A DNA stretch of 7,011 bases from JBHHYU01 sp046757725 (GTDB taxonomy: Bacteria > Desulfobacterota > Binatia > UBA9968): positions 1-7,011 of the forward strand of contig JBHHYU010000126.1 of assembly GCA_046757725.1 (NCBI GenBank). Reading direction: 5' to 3'. The translations under genes were made by a program, and so were the position numbers. Shown here piece by piece: positions 1 through 6,213 of this stretch. Within the stretch, counting starts at the first letter, position 1, and each line of letters begins with the position of its first letter. The notes below the pieces were generated by a model. The model searched no databases. It saw nothing but the letters and a program-made list of their open reading frames with translations, and was not told the origin of the DNA.

Positions 1-78
1 AGTCGAACCCTCCGGGGACCTTACGACCCCCAGACTGGTTTTGAAGACCAGCGGCGCCACCGGGCACCTTCCTTCTCC
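1..78 (-). tRNA. selC: tRNA-Sec (UCA anticodon), 3' end cut by window edge
   Basis: This is the UGA-decoding selenocysteine tRNA, the RNA on which Ser is converted to Sec. Read on the minus strand from 78, it shows an 8-nt 5' acceptor strand GGAGAAGG, longer than the usual 7. An extended 6-bp D stem (GGTGCC/GGCGCC, one G-U pair) with a 4-nt loop follows. The anticodon arm is CTGGT-CTTCAAA-ACCAG with TCA at 44-42. A long variable arm with a GGGG/CCCC stem comes next, then the T-arm 5' strand GAGGG and loop TTCGACT. The 3' T strand, 3' acceptor strand and CCA end lie beyond position 1. The layout matches bacterial tRNA-Sec (8+5 acceptor/T branch, 6-bp D stem, long variable arm) and differs from a serine tRNA in anticodon and D stem. 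It lies downstream of selD on the same strand, about 230 bp away, so it may be co-transcribed or have its own promoter. No convincing promoter was seen. Confidence 0.95.
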
Positions 79-141
79 AGGCAAATAAGACTCCCTAGCA
101 TCTTTTATCTGGGGCTACAATTCTACAGGTCGGGCCCTGAT

Positions 142-256
142 CCGTCGATAAGGGGCGCTTGCTTCGTTGTCGCTTCGGGTTTGCATCCTCACGTACCGCT
201 CCGTACGCTCCGGTGCGATCACTCACTCCGCCTTCCACCCACCACCTTCTCGACGG
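142..256. repeat. Imperfect palindromic element of about 115 bp between selD and selC
   Basis: The outer arms CCGTCGA (142-148) and TCGACGG (250-256) are exact inverted repeats. The similarity continues inward (AAGG and a following G also match, with one mismatch between each block). At the centre is a hairpin, CGTAC (192-196), loop CGCTCC, GTACG (203-207), and next to it 183-187 can pair with 212-216 with one G-U pair. Outer arms and central hairpin share the same centre near 199, which is unlikely by chance and indicates one palindromic unit. This is the form of REP/BIME-like or MITE-like intergenic repeats. No coding sequence is convincing in 79-311, and the rest of that stretch shows nothing clear. 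If selD and selC are co-transcribed, the element would fold between them in the RNA. Whether it recurs elsewhere in the genome cannot be seen here. Confidence 0.5.
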
Positions 257-311
257 CCAGGGGTTTCAAGAAGTTGCAGGCTTATGCACGGATTATGGTC
301 GGGGACCAAGC

Positions 312-1367
312 TCAGATCAAACGGACCCAGGCCGTCTGCAACGAAGTGGCATAACCAATGGTATTAGCAGCCTCAACACCGTTCTCCCGCAGCTCGTTTA
401 CCAGCTTGGGGGCATCCTTCTGATCCAGAGCAATCAAGAGGCCGCCCGAAGTTTGAGGGTCGAGGGCGGCCTCCACGAGACCTTTTTCGATGGACGTGTC
501 TATGGTCATTTTACCCTCTAGATATTCGCGGTTCCTTTGACACCCACCCGTGAGATAGCCCTTCTTAGCCAGACTTGCAGCTTGAGGAAGAACAGGCAAC
601 TTGGATGATTCGAGGACTAGGGTAACGCTGCTTCCAGTCGACATTTCCAAAGCATGCCCCAAGAGGCCGTATCCGGTAACATCGGAACAGGCATGGATCG
701 GGTAGTGCCGCATAACGTCAGACGCCGTTTTGTTGAGAGCAGTCATGGCAGAGACCGCCGCTTGAACGCTCTCGTTAGAGGCCTTTCCTTTTTTAAGCGC
801 TGTTGTAATAATCCCTGTCCCCAACGGTTTAGTCAGGACAAGCCTGTCTCCTTCTTGAACGCCGACATTACGAAGGACCTTGTCGGGGTGGATCACCCCA
901 GTAACGGCCAGCCCGTACTTGATCTCTTCATCAACAATGCTATGACCGCCAACCAAAACCGCCCCAGCTTCTTTTACTTTGTCCGCTCCGCCTTTAAGGA
1001 CCTCTCCAAGGATTTGGATGTCCAGCTTCCCTTTCGGAAAGCAAACGAGATTCATAGCGGTTCTCGGCTCCGCCCCCATGGCATAGACATCGCTTAGGGC
1101 ATTGGTTGCCGCAACCTGGCCGAAGGTATAGGGATCATCCACAATGGGCGTAAAGAAGTCTACCGTATTGACGATGGCCAGATCGGGACGCAGGCGAAAC
1201 ACCCCGGCATCATCGGAGGTTTCAGTCCCCACGATCAAATCTTTATGGTCAAACTTAGGTAGGCTGTGCAATACTTGCACCAGGTCGGCGGGGCCGAGTT
1301 TGGCAGCTCAGCCGGCAGCCTTAACCTGTCGTGTCAGGTGAATCGCCTTCTGTCTCTTTAGTCTCAT
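312..1367 (-). CDS. selD: Selenide, water dikinase (selenophosphate synthetase), a Sec-containing selenoprotein
   Basis: SelD makes selenophosphate from selenide and ATP in the cytoplasm, the selenium donor for SelA. The frame runs from ATG 1367 through a UGA at 1310-1308 to a stop at 314-312, giving 351 residues (E. coli SelD is 347). The first residues read MRLKRQKAIHLTRQVKAAG-Sec-AAKLGPADL. The Sec20 and Lys23 pair replaces the Cys17/Lys20 active-site pair of Cys-type SelD. Other family motifs follow in order: DDAGV at 52-56, NALSD at 89-93, GGHSI at 140-144, KPLGTG at 180-185, SDVTGYGLLGHA at 228-239 and DPQTSGG at 303-309. Asp52 or 53, Asp93 and Asp229 would be the metal ligands. The ATG is preferred because GAGAAGG lies 4 nt upstream (1378-1372), the length fits, and starting at the GTG at 1280 would remove the active site. 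selB ends 49 bp upstream. The terminator codon is also UGA, but the protein has reached its normal C-terminus there. Confidence 0.95.
1264..1283 (-). promoter_or_regulatory. Candidate bacterial SECIS hairpin in selD mRNA
   Basis: On the minus strand, GTGCAA (1280-1275) and TTGCAC (1271-1266) pair perfectly around the 3-nt loop GTA (1274-1272). With a bulged G at 1281, a further CT/AG pair of base pairs extends the stem to 1283/1264. The loop begins 33 nt after the UGA at 1310-1308. Bacterial SECIS elements are described as a short stem-loop inside the coding region with a G in the first loop positions, about 16-37 nt downstream of the UGA, and this fits. From memory it also resembles the E. 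coli fdhF upper stem-loop, though the bulged U found there is absent. SelB would bind it through its C-terminal winged helices. A second small hairpin (1297-1285, TCGGC-CCC-GCCGA) lies between it and the UGA. It lacks a loop G and is less likely to be the recognised element. Confidence 0.6.
1308..1310 (-). other. In-frame UGA recoded as selenocysteine (SelD residue 20)
   Basis: The codon is TGA on the minus strand, in frame with both the upstream ATG at 1367 and the downstream SelD body. It falls exactly where SelD families carry Cys or Sec, within the context KAAG-U-AAKL. The window encodes selA, selB and tRNA-Sec, so the recoding machinery is present. A sequencing error or a pseudogene is unlikely because the residues on both sides match the family and no frameshift is needed. 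Confidence 0.93.
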
Positions 1368-1416
1368 AGCACCTTCTCTTTCGGCCTAGCCGGAATTTCC
1401 TCAGCCGGGAATGGGT

Positions 1417-3351
1417 CTATCGCGCAGCTCCTCGCCTCCCAGCGGAGGATAGGGACTTTAAACGTCTTACATCTCCAACCCTCACTGTGATTCCTTCACG
1501 ATCGAAATGTTCAAGGAGGGCAATCGTGTATTTACGACTAGACCCTAAAAGGTCACGAAAGGTAGCCGCAGTGATCTCGGTGTTTTCAGATAGGTACTTA
1601 TATAGAACCCCCCTGACCTTGTCAACGCATTCCGGAAGATAGTAGAGATCCGTCGCAACCCGTACAACGGATTTTTCCCTCTCCATCACTCGGATCATCT
1701 CCATGAGTTTATCCCGCCCCAACCCTAGAATCTTCTCAACCTGTTTCACCTCGGGAGGCGCCAGCGGATTGCTTCGCAGAGTCTGCTTGATTCTTTCCGT
1801 GACAGATTTCTCCCCCTCCGTCAGCCGGACACTGTGTTTTGGAAGGAGTAGAAAGTTCCCGTCCCGGCTTATAGTTTTTCCCTCCTCGAGAATTCCCACA
1901 AGCACACGGAAGAATCTAGGTACGATGGTATAGGGAAGTTTTACCCTCAGTTCCTCCATGTCCATCCCCGGAGCGAGAGGATGAGAAGCATGAAAATTTT
2001 GGAGATCCTTAACGATTAATGCCTTCAGGCCCTGCCATCTTTTTTTGGTGGCGTAGACCTTCTCACCTTCAGCACTGAAAGCCAGAATCGTTTTTATTTC
2101 CCCAATACGAACTCGCGCCTCCTCCTCTTTGAGATTCAGAAATTGATGGACCAGGCTGATCGGAAGGGCAAAATGAACGCTTTCGTTGAGAAAGCCCTCC
2201 ACCAGCGCCGGAATATCGTCCGTGTAGAGCGATTTTAACCTTTCCAGCAATGCCGGCTCCGCTCTTTTATGTTTATTGGCCCAAGGATGAATCACGATCC
2301 CGCCCCCGAGTGTTCGCTGCGCGGTCTCATCCCTAACGATAAAGTGGTCACCTCGCATCACCAGGAGGGGATCCAAAAGGATTAGCTGACAGTAAGTTGA
2401 TTCCTTGGGCTCCACCTTGTCCTTTGGACCCAAAAGAATCAGTTTGGCCAACCGTTCCGCCGTGCCTAGGTGGATCCTTACCCGCTGGTGATTTTTTATC
2501 CCCTTCGTTGCCGCAGGCCGCAACTCTACTAAGGCGTCGAACCGATTCGAAGTCAGGGTGAGTTTCTCATGGCAGATCACGTGCCCTCGCTGAATCGAGG
2601 CCTTGTCTACCCCTGTCAGATTCAGCGCGATCCGCTGCCCCCACCCCGCCGATTCGACGGGGCGATTGTGAACTTGAAGGCTTCGGATTCGAAAGGTCTG
2701 GTCTCCAGGTAAGCACCGGACCCGTTCTCCATTTTTAATCTCCCCACTGAGTGCGGTTCCGGTAGCCACCACACCGTGGCCTTGAAGCACGAAAACCCGG
2801 TCCACCGGAAGACGGAAATAGCCGGATGGGACCGGTTTCTTACAACTTTGGAGCAGCTGGAAAATCTCGTGGCGAAGCTTTTCGAGTCCTTCCCCGGTTA
2901 CGGCCGAAAACGGGAAAATGGGAGCGTTCTCTAACAAAGTGTCCAGGGTAAGAATTTTTATCTCCTCTTCAACCTCCAGGACCTTTGAAGGTGGAACAAG
3001 GTCGGCCTTGGTGATGATGAAGATCGCAAGCCTGACTCCGAGCAGGTGGAGGATGTCCAGGTGCTCCTCGGTTTGCGGCATAACCCCGTCGTCGGCCGCT
3101 ACCGTGAAAAGGACCAGATCCATTCCATGGGCGCCGGCAAGCATGTTGCGTATAAGCCGCTCATGACCGGGAACGTCAACAATCCCCGCATAGCTCCCAT
3201 CAGGCAGATTTAGATGGGCAAAGCCTAAATCGATGGAAATTCCGCGCTCCTTTTCTTCCTTGAGCCGGTCGGTATCCTGCCCGGTTAGTGCCTTGATAAG
3301 ACTCGTTTTCCCGTGATCGATATGTCCGGCTGTGCCGATGATGTAGGGCAT
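1417..3351 (-). CDS. selB: Selenocysteine-specific translation elongation factor
   Basis: SelB is a GTPase that delivers Sec-tRNA(Sec) to the ribosome at UGA codons marked by a SECIS hairpin. The product is 644 residues, close to the usual 610-640. The N-terminal G domain has G1 GHIDHGKT at 9-16, the switch I motif GISIDLGFA at 37-45, G3 DVPGHE at 59-64, G4 TKAD at 114-117 and G5 SAV at 149-151. Two EF-Tu-like beta-barrel domains follow (the GHGVVATGT segment starts the first). The C-terminal half is made of winged-helix modules that bind SECIS, ending with the typical segment GSSRKYTIALLEHFDREG. The ATG at 3351 is chosen because SelB proteins begin MPYIIGTAGHIDHGKT. The frame is open 21 codons further up to an ATG at 3414, but that would overlap selA and add unconserved residues. 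AGGGA overlapping the selA stop codon is the best ribosome binding site, 13 nt from the ATG, a long spacing that suggests coupling to selA translation. Confidence 0.97.
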   Translation of the reverse strand: MPYIIGTAGHIDHGKTSLIKALTGQDTDRLKEEKERGISIDLGFAHLNLPDGSYAGIVDVPGHERLIRNMLAGAHGMDLVLFTVAADDGVMPQTEEHLDILHLLGVRLAIFIITKADLVPPSKVLEVEEEIKILTLDTLLENAPIFPFSAVTGEGLEKLRHEIFQLLQSCKKPVPSGYFRLPVDRVFVLQGHGVVATGTALSGEIKNGERVRCLPGDQTFRIRSLQVHNRPVESAGWGQRIALNLTGVDKASIQRGHVICHEKLTLTSNRFDALVELRPAATKGIKNHQRVRIHLGTAERLAKLILLGPKDKVEPKESTYCQLILLDPLLVMRGDHFIVRDETAQRTLGGGIVIHPWANKHKRAEPALLERLKSLYTDDIPALVEGFLNESVHFALPISLVHQFLNLKEEEARVRIGEIKTILAFSAEGEKVYATKKRWQGLKALIVKDLQNFHASHPLAPGMDMEELRVKLPYTIVPRFFRVLVGILEEGKTISRDGNFLLLPKHSVRLTEGEKSVTERIKQTLRSNPLAPPEVKQVEKILGLGRDKLMEMIRVMEREKSVVRVATDLYYLPECVDKVRGVLYKYLSENTEITAATFRDLLGSSRKYTIALLEHFDREGITVRVGDVRRLKSLSSAGRRGAAR

Positions 3352-3367
3352 CTTTTTAATTCTTTCC

Positions 3368-4780
3368 CTAGAGCTGAGTGGAAGGAGGATGGCCTCCGAA
3401 GTTTGGAATGACATCTTTCGGATTAAAGATGGTTCTCAAATCGAGAAGGAAGCACCGGTCTTTAATGCGCCCAAGGATAGGGGGATTCGCCTTTCGAAAC
3501 CGTTCCGCGATCCGATCTGCACCCATACTCGTATGGTGGATCGCAATGACTTTTGTAGGGATTTCCTCCGTGGGGAGCGCACCACTTCCGATCTGCGAGG
3601 TAGAATCTTCTAACGCCAGATCAAACCCCTCCCCCAATACGTTCTGGAGGAGGGGCAGCAGCCCTTCCCCTACTTTATTTATCTCCTCAAGAGATCGCGT
3701 GAAGGTTTTCAGAGTCGGAATGGCTTCGACAACGTTGACTGACTGTTGATAGAGTCTCAAAGTTGCTTCGAGTGCCCCCAGCGTGAGCTTGCCGCAACGC
3801 AAAGCCCTTTTGAGAGGATTTTTATTTAGCCGGTCAACCCATACCTTTCGCCCCACCACGAGTCCCGCCTGTGGGCCGCCGAGCAGCTTGTCTCCGCTAA
3901 AGGTAATGATATCCGCACCCAGGGCAGCGCGCTCGCCGACCACCGCCTCCTTAGGCAGCCCATATTGGCTCAGATCCACGAGAGCGCCGCTTCCTAAATC
4001 CTCCATGACCGGGATCTTATGTTTTTTCCCGACCGCAACTAGCTCGGCGAGCCCCACCTCGGAAGCAAAGCCGACAATCTTATAGTTGCTGGTGTGAACC
4101 TTGAGCAACAGTGCAGTCTTTTTGCCAATGGCTTTTTCATAGTCTTCCGGATGAGTCCGGTTAGTGCTTCCGACCTCCTTAAGGACGGCCCCGCTTTTCG
4201 CCATGACCTCGGGGATACGGAATGAGCCGCCGATCTCAATGAGTTCCCCCCGGGACACGATGACCTCTTTTCTATCCGCCAAGGTATTTAAACCCAAAAG
4301 AACCGCAGCAGCGTTATTGTTGACTACGGTCGCCGCTTCGGCGCCGGTAAGTTCAAGCAGGATCGCTTCTATGGTCTCCTCTCTTTTTCCTCGCTCACCC
4401 TCGGTGAGATCATACTCCAGATTCACAGGATTGCCTCCCACACGCCCAAGCGCTTCCATCGCCTCCGGAGGAAGAAGTGCCCGTCCCAAGTTGGTGTGGA
4501 GCACCGTACCGGTGGCATTGATGACCCGTTTGAGCTTCGGCTGAGCTTCATAGGCCAACCGCTCTTTTACACGCATGAGAACAGAGGCTTCCAGCAACTC
4601 TTCCGGGGTTATCGCCTTTCCCTGTCGAATGGTCCCTCGCAACTCATTCAGGATCTCCCGGCATTTTCGGGTAACATAGTCGCGGTTAAACCGAGCTAAT
4701 AACGGCTCAGTGTTAGGGTGTTGCAGAAGGCGATCCACCGAAGGAAGCTCGCGCAAGAGATCTTTGGCCTGGTCTGCCAT
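3368..4780 (-). CDS. selA: L-seryl-tRNA(Sec) selenium transferase (selenocysteine synthase)
   Basis: SelA is a pyridoxal-phosphate enzyme that replaces the Ser hydroxyl on seryl-tRNA(Sec) with selenium from selenophosphate, giving Sec-tRNA(Sec). The 470-residue product (E. coli: 463) has the N-terminal tRNA-binding segment (LLRELPSVDRLL near residues 8-19), then RVINATGTVLHTNLGRALL near 85-103 and the PLP-lysine motif SGDKLLGGPQAG, with Lys298 matching Lys295 of E. coli. These are the hallmarks of bacterial SelA. The start is uncertain. ATG 4780 gives a family-like N-terminus but has no clear ribosome binding site. A TTG at 4819, just after a GAGAGAG stretch, would add 13 residues. The lysine number and length favour the ATG. 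It is the first gene of the sel cluster. selB begins 16 bp after its stop. Its upstream region faces the efflux operon; no convincing selA promoter was seen. Confidence 0.96.
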   Translation of the reverse strand: MADQAKDLLRELPSVDRLLQHPNTEPLLARFNRDYVTRKCREILNELRGTIRQGKAITPEELLEASVLMRVKERLAYEAQPKLKRVINATGTVLHTNLGRALLPPEAMEALGRVGGNPVNLEYDLTEGERGKREETIEAILLELTGAEAATVVNNNAAAVLLGLNTLADRKEVIVSRGELIEIGGSFRIPEVMAKSGAVLKEVGSTNRTHPEDYEKAIGKKTALLLKVHTSNYKIVGFASEVGLAELVAVGKKHKIPVMEDLGSGALVDLSQYGLPKEAVVGERAALGADIITFSGDKLLGGPQAGLVVGRKVWVDRLNKNPLKRALRCGKLTLGALEATLRLYQQSVNVVEAIPTLKTFTRSLEEINKVGEGLLPLLQNVLGEGFDLALEDSTSQIGSGALPTEEIPTKVIAIHHTSMGADRIAERFRKANPPILGRIKDRCFLLDLRTIFNPKDVIPNFGGHPPSTQL

Positions 4781-4833
4781 TGGCAAGTTCAGGGTTGCAC
4801 AAGCAAGGGGTAAATTCAACTCTCTCTGTACGT

Positions 4834-4884
4834 CGGTCTAACTTCGCGCATCAACGCTACCTTTGGACTGAAATGCGGTCTAAC
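4834..4884. repeat. Pair of 9-bp direct repeats upstream of selA
   Basis: CGGTCTAAC occurs at 4834-4842 and again at 4876-4884, spaced 42 bp start to start (about four helical turns). They lie in the 337-bp gap between the selA ATG and the emrA ATG. They could be a tandem binding site acting on selA, or internal terminal repeats of a decayed insertion sequence: the adjacent segment GGCGTAAAAATACC (minus strand, 4923-4910) reminds me of IS21-like ends. Neither reading is demonstrated. The remainder of 4885-5038 shows no gene I can support. Confidence 0.35.
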
Positions 4885-5038
4885 ATTCCACCGGATCGGT
4901 GAAAGGAGCGGTATTTTTACGCCACCATCAAATTCCTCATTGTTGCGGCCATCCACCCGATGCGTTAAGGATGATTTCATATGGCTGATGATTAGAATAG
5001 CCTATTGCTTGCTGGGGGTACATTACCGACAGGATTTT

Positions 5039-5069
5039 CAAAGGGGAGAAGTAGCAGTTCTTCCCTTTG
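5039..5069. promoter_or_regulatory. Strong inverted repeat upstream of emrA, possible operator
   Basis: CAAAGGGGAGAA (5039-5050) and TTCTTCCCTTTG (5058-5069) form a 12-bp dyad with one G-U (one mismatch as DNA) around a 7-nt spacer. Neither strand has a run of T after the arm, so it is not a normal intrinsic terminator. It lies 48 bp before the emrA ATG and just upstream of a possible extended -10 box, which is where a repressor of the TetR or MarR type often controls efflux pumps. The role as operator is inferred; the symmetry is directly seen. It could also act as an RNA hairpin if transcription starts further upstream. Confidence 0.45.
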
Positions 5070-5071
5070 GT

Positions 5072-5080
5072 TGATATGAA
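5072..5080 (+). promoter_or_regulatory. Possible extended -10 promoter element for the efflux operon
   Basis: The segment TGATATGAA has a TG one base before TATGAA, which matches TATAAT at 4 of 6 positions. No good -35 box is present at the usual distance, so this would depend on the extended -10 contact. It would place the transcript start about 30 nt before emrA, with the dyad at 5039-5069 overlapping the polymerase site. The support is weak. Confidence 0.25.
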
Positions 5081-5117
5081 TTCTTAACGGCCGTGATGCG
5101 CTTACTATCTGTCTGAG

Positions 5118-6212
5118 ATGAAGCTACAGAATAACTATCGTACCTGGATGGGGACCCTTGTCGTCCTGGCCTTAGCCCTGGTGGGAGGGATTCTAGGAGT
5201 TTGGTGGTGGAGATCCACAGGGTATGTCTCGACCGACGATGCCCGGATCAAAGCCGAAATTGTATCCATTAGCGCGGAGGTCCCCGGCACCATTGATGCG
5301 CTTCTCAAAGAGGAGGGAAATAGTGTTAGCCCGGGGGAGATCATGGCCCGGCTTGATAGCCGAGCGGCGCGCATCCAAGCTCAACAGGCCCAGGCCGGGG
5401 TAGACCGGGCACGTAGCAGATTGCTGCATGCGGCAAGGGTGATCGGCCTTCATGTAGAGAGACAAAAAAGTGAGGTTCCCCAGGCAGAGGCGGCGCTTCA
5501 GGCCCATCGCTTCAACCTTGAGAATGCGCGTGCCCACGGAGAACAGGCTAGAGAAGACTGGCAGCGAACCAAAGCGCTTTTTGAAAGAGAACTCATTTCG
5601 GCACAGGAACTGGAACGTGCGGAAACCGAGTTTCGCCAGGCTCAGGCACGGGTCTCTGCGCTCCAGGAAAAGACCAAAGAGGAGGAGGCCGCCCTGGAGT
5701 TGGTCCGGATCAAGGGAAAAGAGGTTTCGGTCAAAGAGGCTGACCTGCTGACCCGCAAAGCAGAGGTACGCCTGGCAGTGGCAAAGCTGGCAGATCTGCA
5801 ACACAAGCTGGAACTCATGACTATTCGGAGTCCCGTCCGGGGAATGGTGGTAAAGAAGAACGCGCACCAGGGAGAGTTTGTTGAAGCAGGGAAGCCGATT
5901 TACATGGTGATTGACGCAGCCCGATACTGGGTTGAGGCTAATGTGGAGGAAACGGAGATTCGGTTTGTTAAACCAGGAACCAAAGCCATTATCCGGGTCG
6001 ATTCCTATCCCGGGCGAGATTTTGCAGGAAAGGTAACCGAGATAGGAGGGGCCACGGTCTCTGAGTTCTCCCTATTCTCTCCCCAAAAGCTGACCGGGAT
6101 ATTTATTAAATCGACCCAGCGTCTGCCTGTCAAAATAGCAGTGCAAAACAGCGACGGCCTGCTAAAGGTTGGTATGTTGGCTGCGGTCTGGATCAGGAAG
6201 GGTAACCCGTAG
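5118..6212 (+). CDS. emrA: HlyD/EmrA-family membrane fusion protein of a multidrug efflux pump
   Basis: This is the periplasmic adaptor that links an inner-membrane transporter to an outer-membrane channel. The 364-residue product has a short cytoplasmic N-terminus and one membrane segment at about 11-31. The first lipoyl half follows (STDDARI at 38-44, then VPGTIDALLKEEGNSVSPGE at 55-74). A long, Glu/Gln/Ala-rich, Cys-free coiled-coil hairpin spans about 82-232. The second lipoyl half (SPVRGMVVKKNAHQGEFVEAG, 238-258) and a beta-barrel domain complete it (VEANVEETEIRFVKPG at 272-287, then SEFSLFSPQKLTG at 315-327), a set typical of EmrA. There is no cleavable signal peptide, as expected of the EmrA type. 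The start is the only ATG before the membrane segment and a stop lies in frame at 5094-5096. No good ribosome binding site is seen (CTGAG touches the ATG). The transporter gene starts 1 bp after its stop, so they form one operon. The name reflects family, not a proven substrate. Confidence 0.92.
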   Translation: MKLQNNYRTWMGTLVVLALALVGGILGVWWWRSTGYVSTDDARIKAEIVSISAEVPGTIDALLKEEGNSVSPGEIMARLDSRAARIQAQQAQAGVDRARSRLLHAARVIGLHVERQKSEVPQAEAALQAHRFNLENARAHGEQAREDWQRTKALFERELISAQELERAETEFRQAQARVSALQEKTKEEEAALELVRIKGKEVSVKEADLLTRKAEVRLAVAKLADLQHKLELMTIRSPVRGMVVKKNAHQGEFVEAGKPIYMVIDAARYWVEANVEETEIRFVKPGTKAIIRVDSYPGRDFAGKVTEIGGATVSEFSLFSPQKLTGIFIKSTQRLPVKIAVQNSDGLLKVGMLAAVWIRKGNP

Positions 6213-6213
6213 G

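Noticed and set aside
84..123. Promoter for selC with TTGTAG and TAGGGA spaced 17 nt on the minus strand
   Set aside because: Only 3 of 6 and 2 of 6 positions agree with the sigma-70 boxes, no better than chance.
296..308. Intrinsic terminator after selD (TGGTC-GGG-GACCA hairpin)
   Set aside because: The stem is only 5 bp with a 3-nt loop and no T run follows on the minus strand.
159..521. Plus-strand open frame of 120 codons running from the palindrome into selD
   Set aside because: It overlaps the end of selD antisense, the product is low in recognisable features, and its first part is the repeat.
654..1097. Plus-strand open frame of 147 codons antisense to selD
   Set aside because: It lies wholly inside a firmly identified gene and shows no family features; the same holds for the other frames antisense to selB, selA, emrA and emrB.
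312..1280. A 322-residue SelD starting at GTG 1280
   Set aside because: It lacks the active-site Sec/Cys-Lys motif and has no ribosome binding site in a sensible place. The Sec-containing frame from 1367 explains the sequence better.
1368..1416. Regulatory structure in the selB-selD gap
   Set aside because: It contains a repeated CCGGCT and a short GGAA/TTCC pairing but nothing beyond what a 49-bp gap gives by chance; the only clear site is the selD ribosome binding site.
3352..3414. SelB start 21 codons further upstream (ATG 3414)
   Set aside because: It would overlap selA by 47 bp and add a segment not expected in SelB, whose N-terminus begins just before the GTP-binding motif.
4816..4980. 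54-codon minus-strand frame upstream of selA as a real gene
   Set aside because: No ribosome binding site, no recognisable domain, and it lies in a repeat-bearing intergenic region; kept only as a finding.
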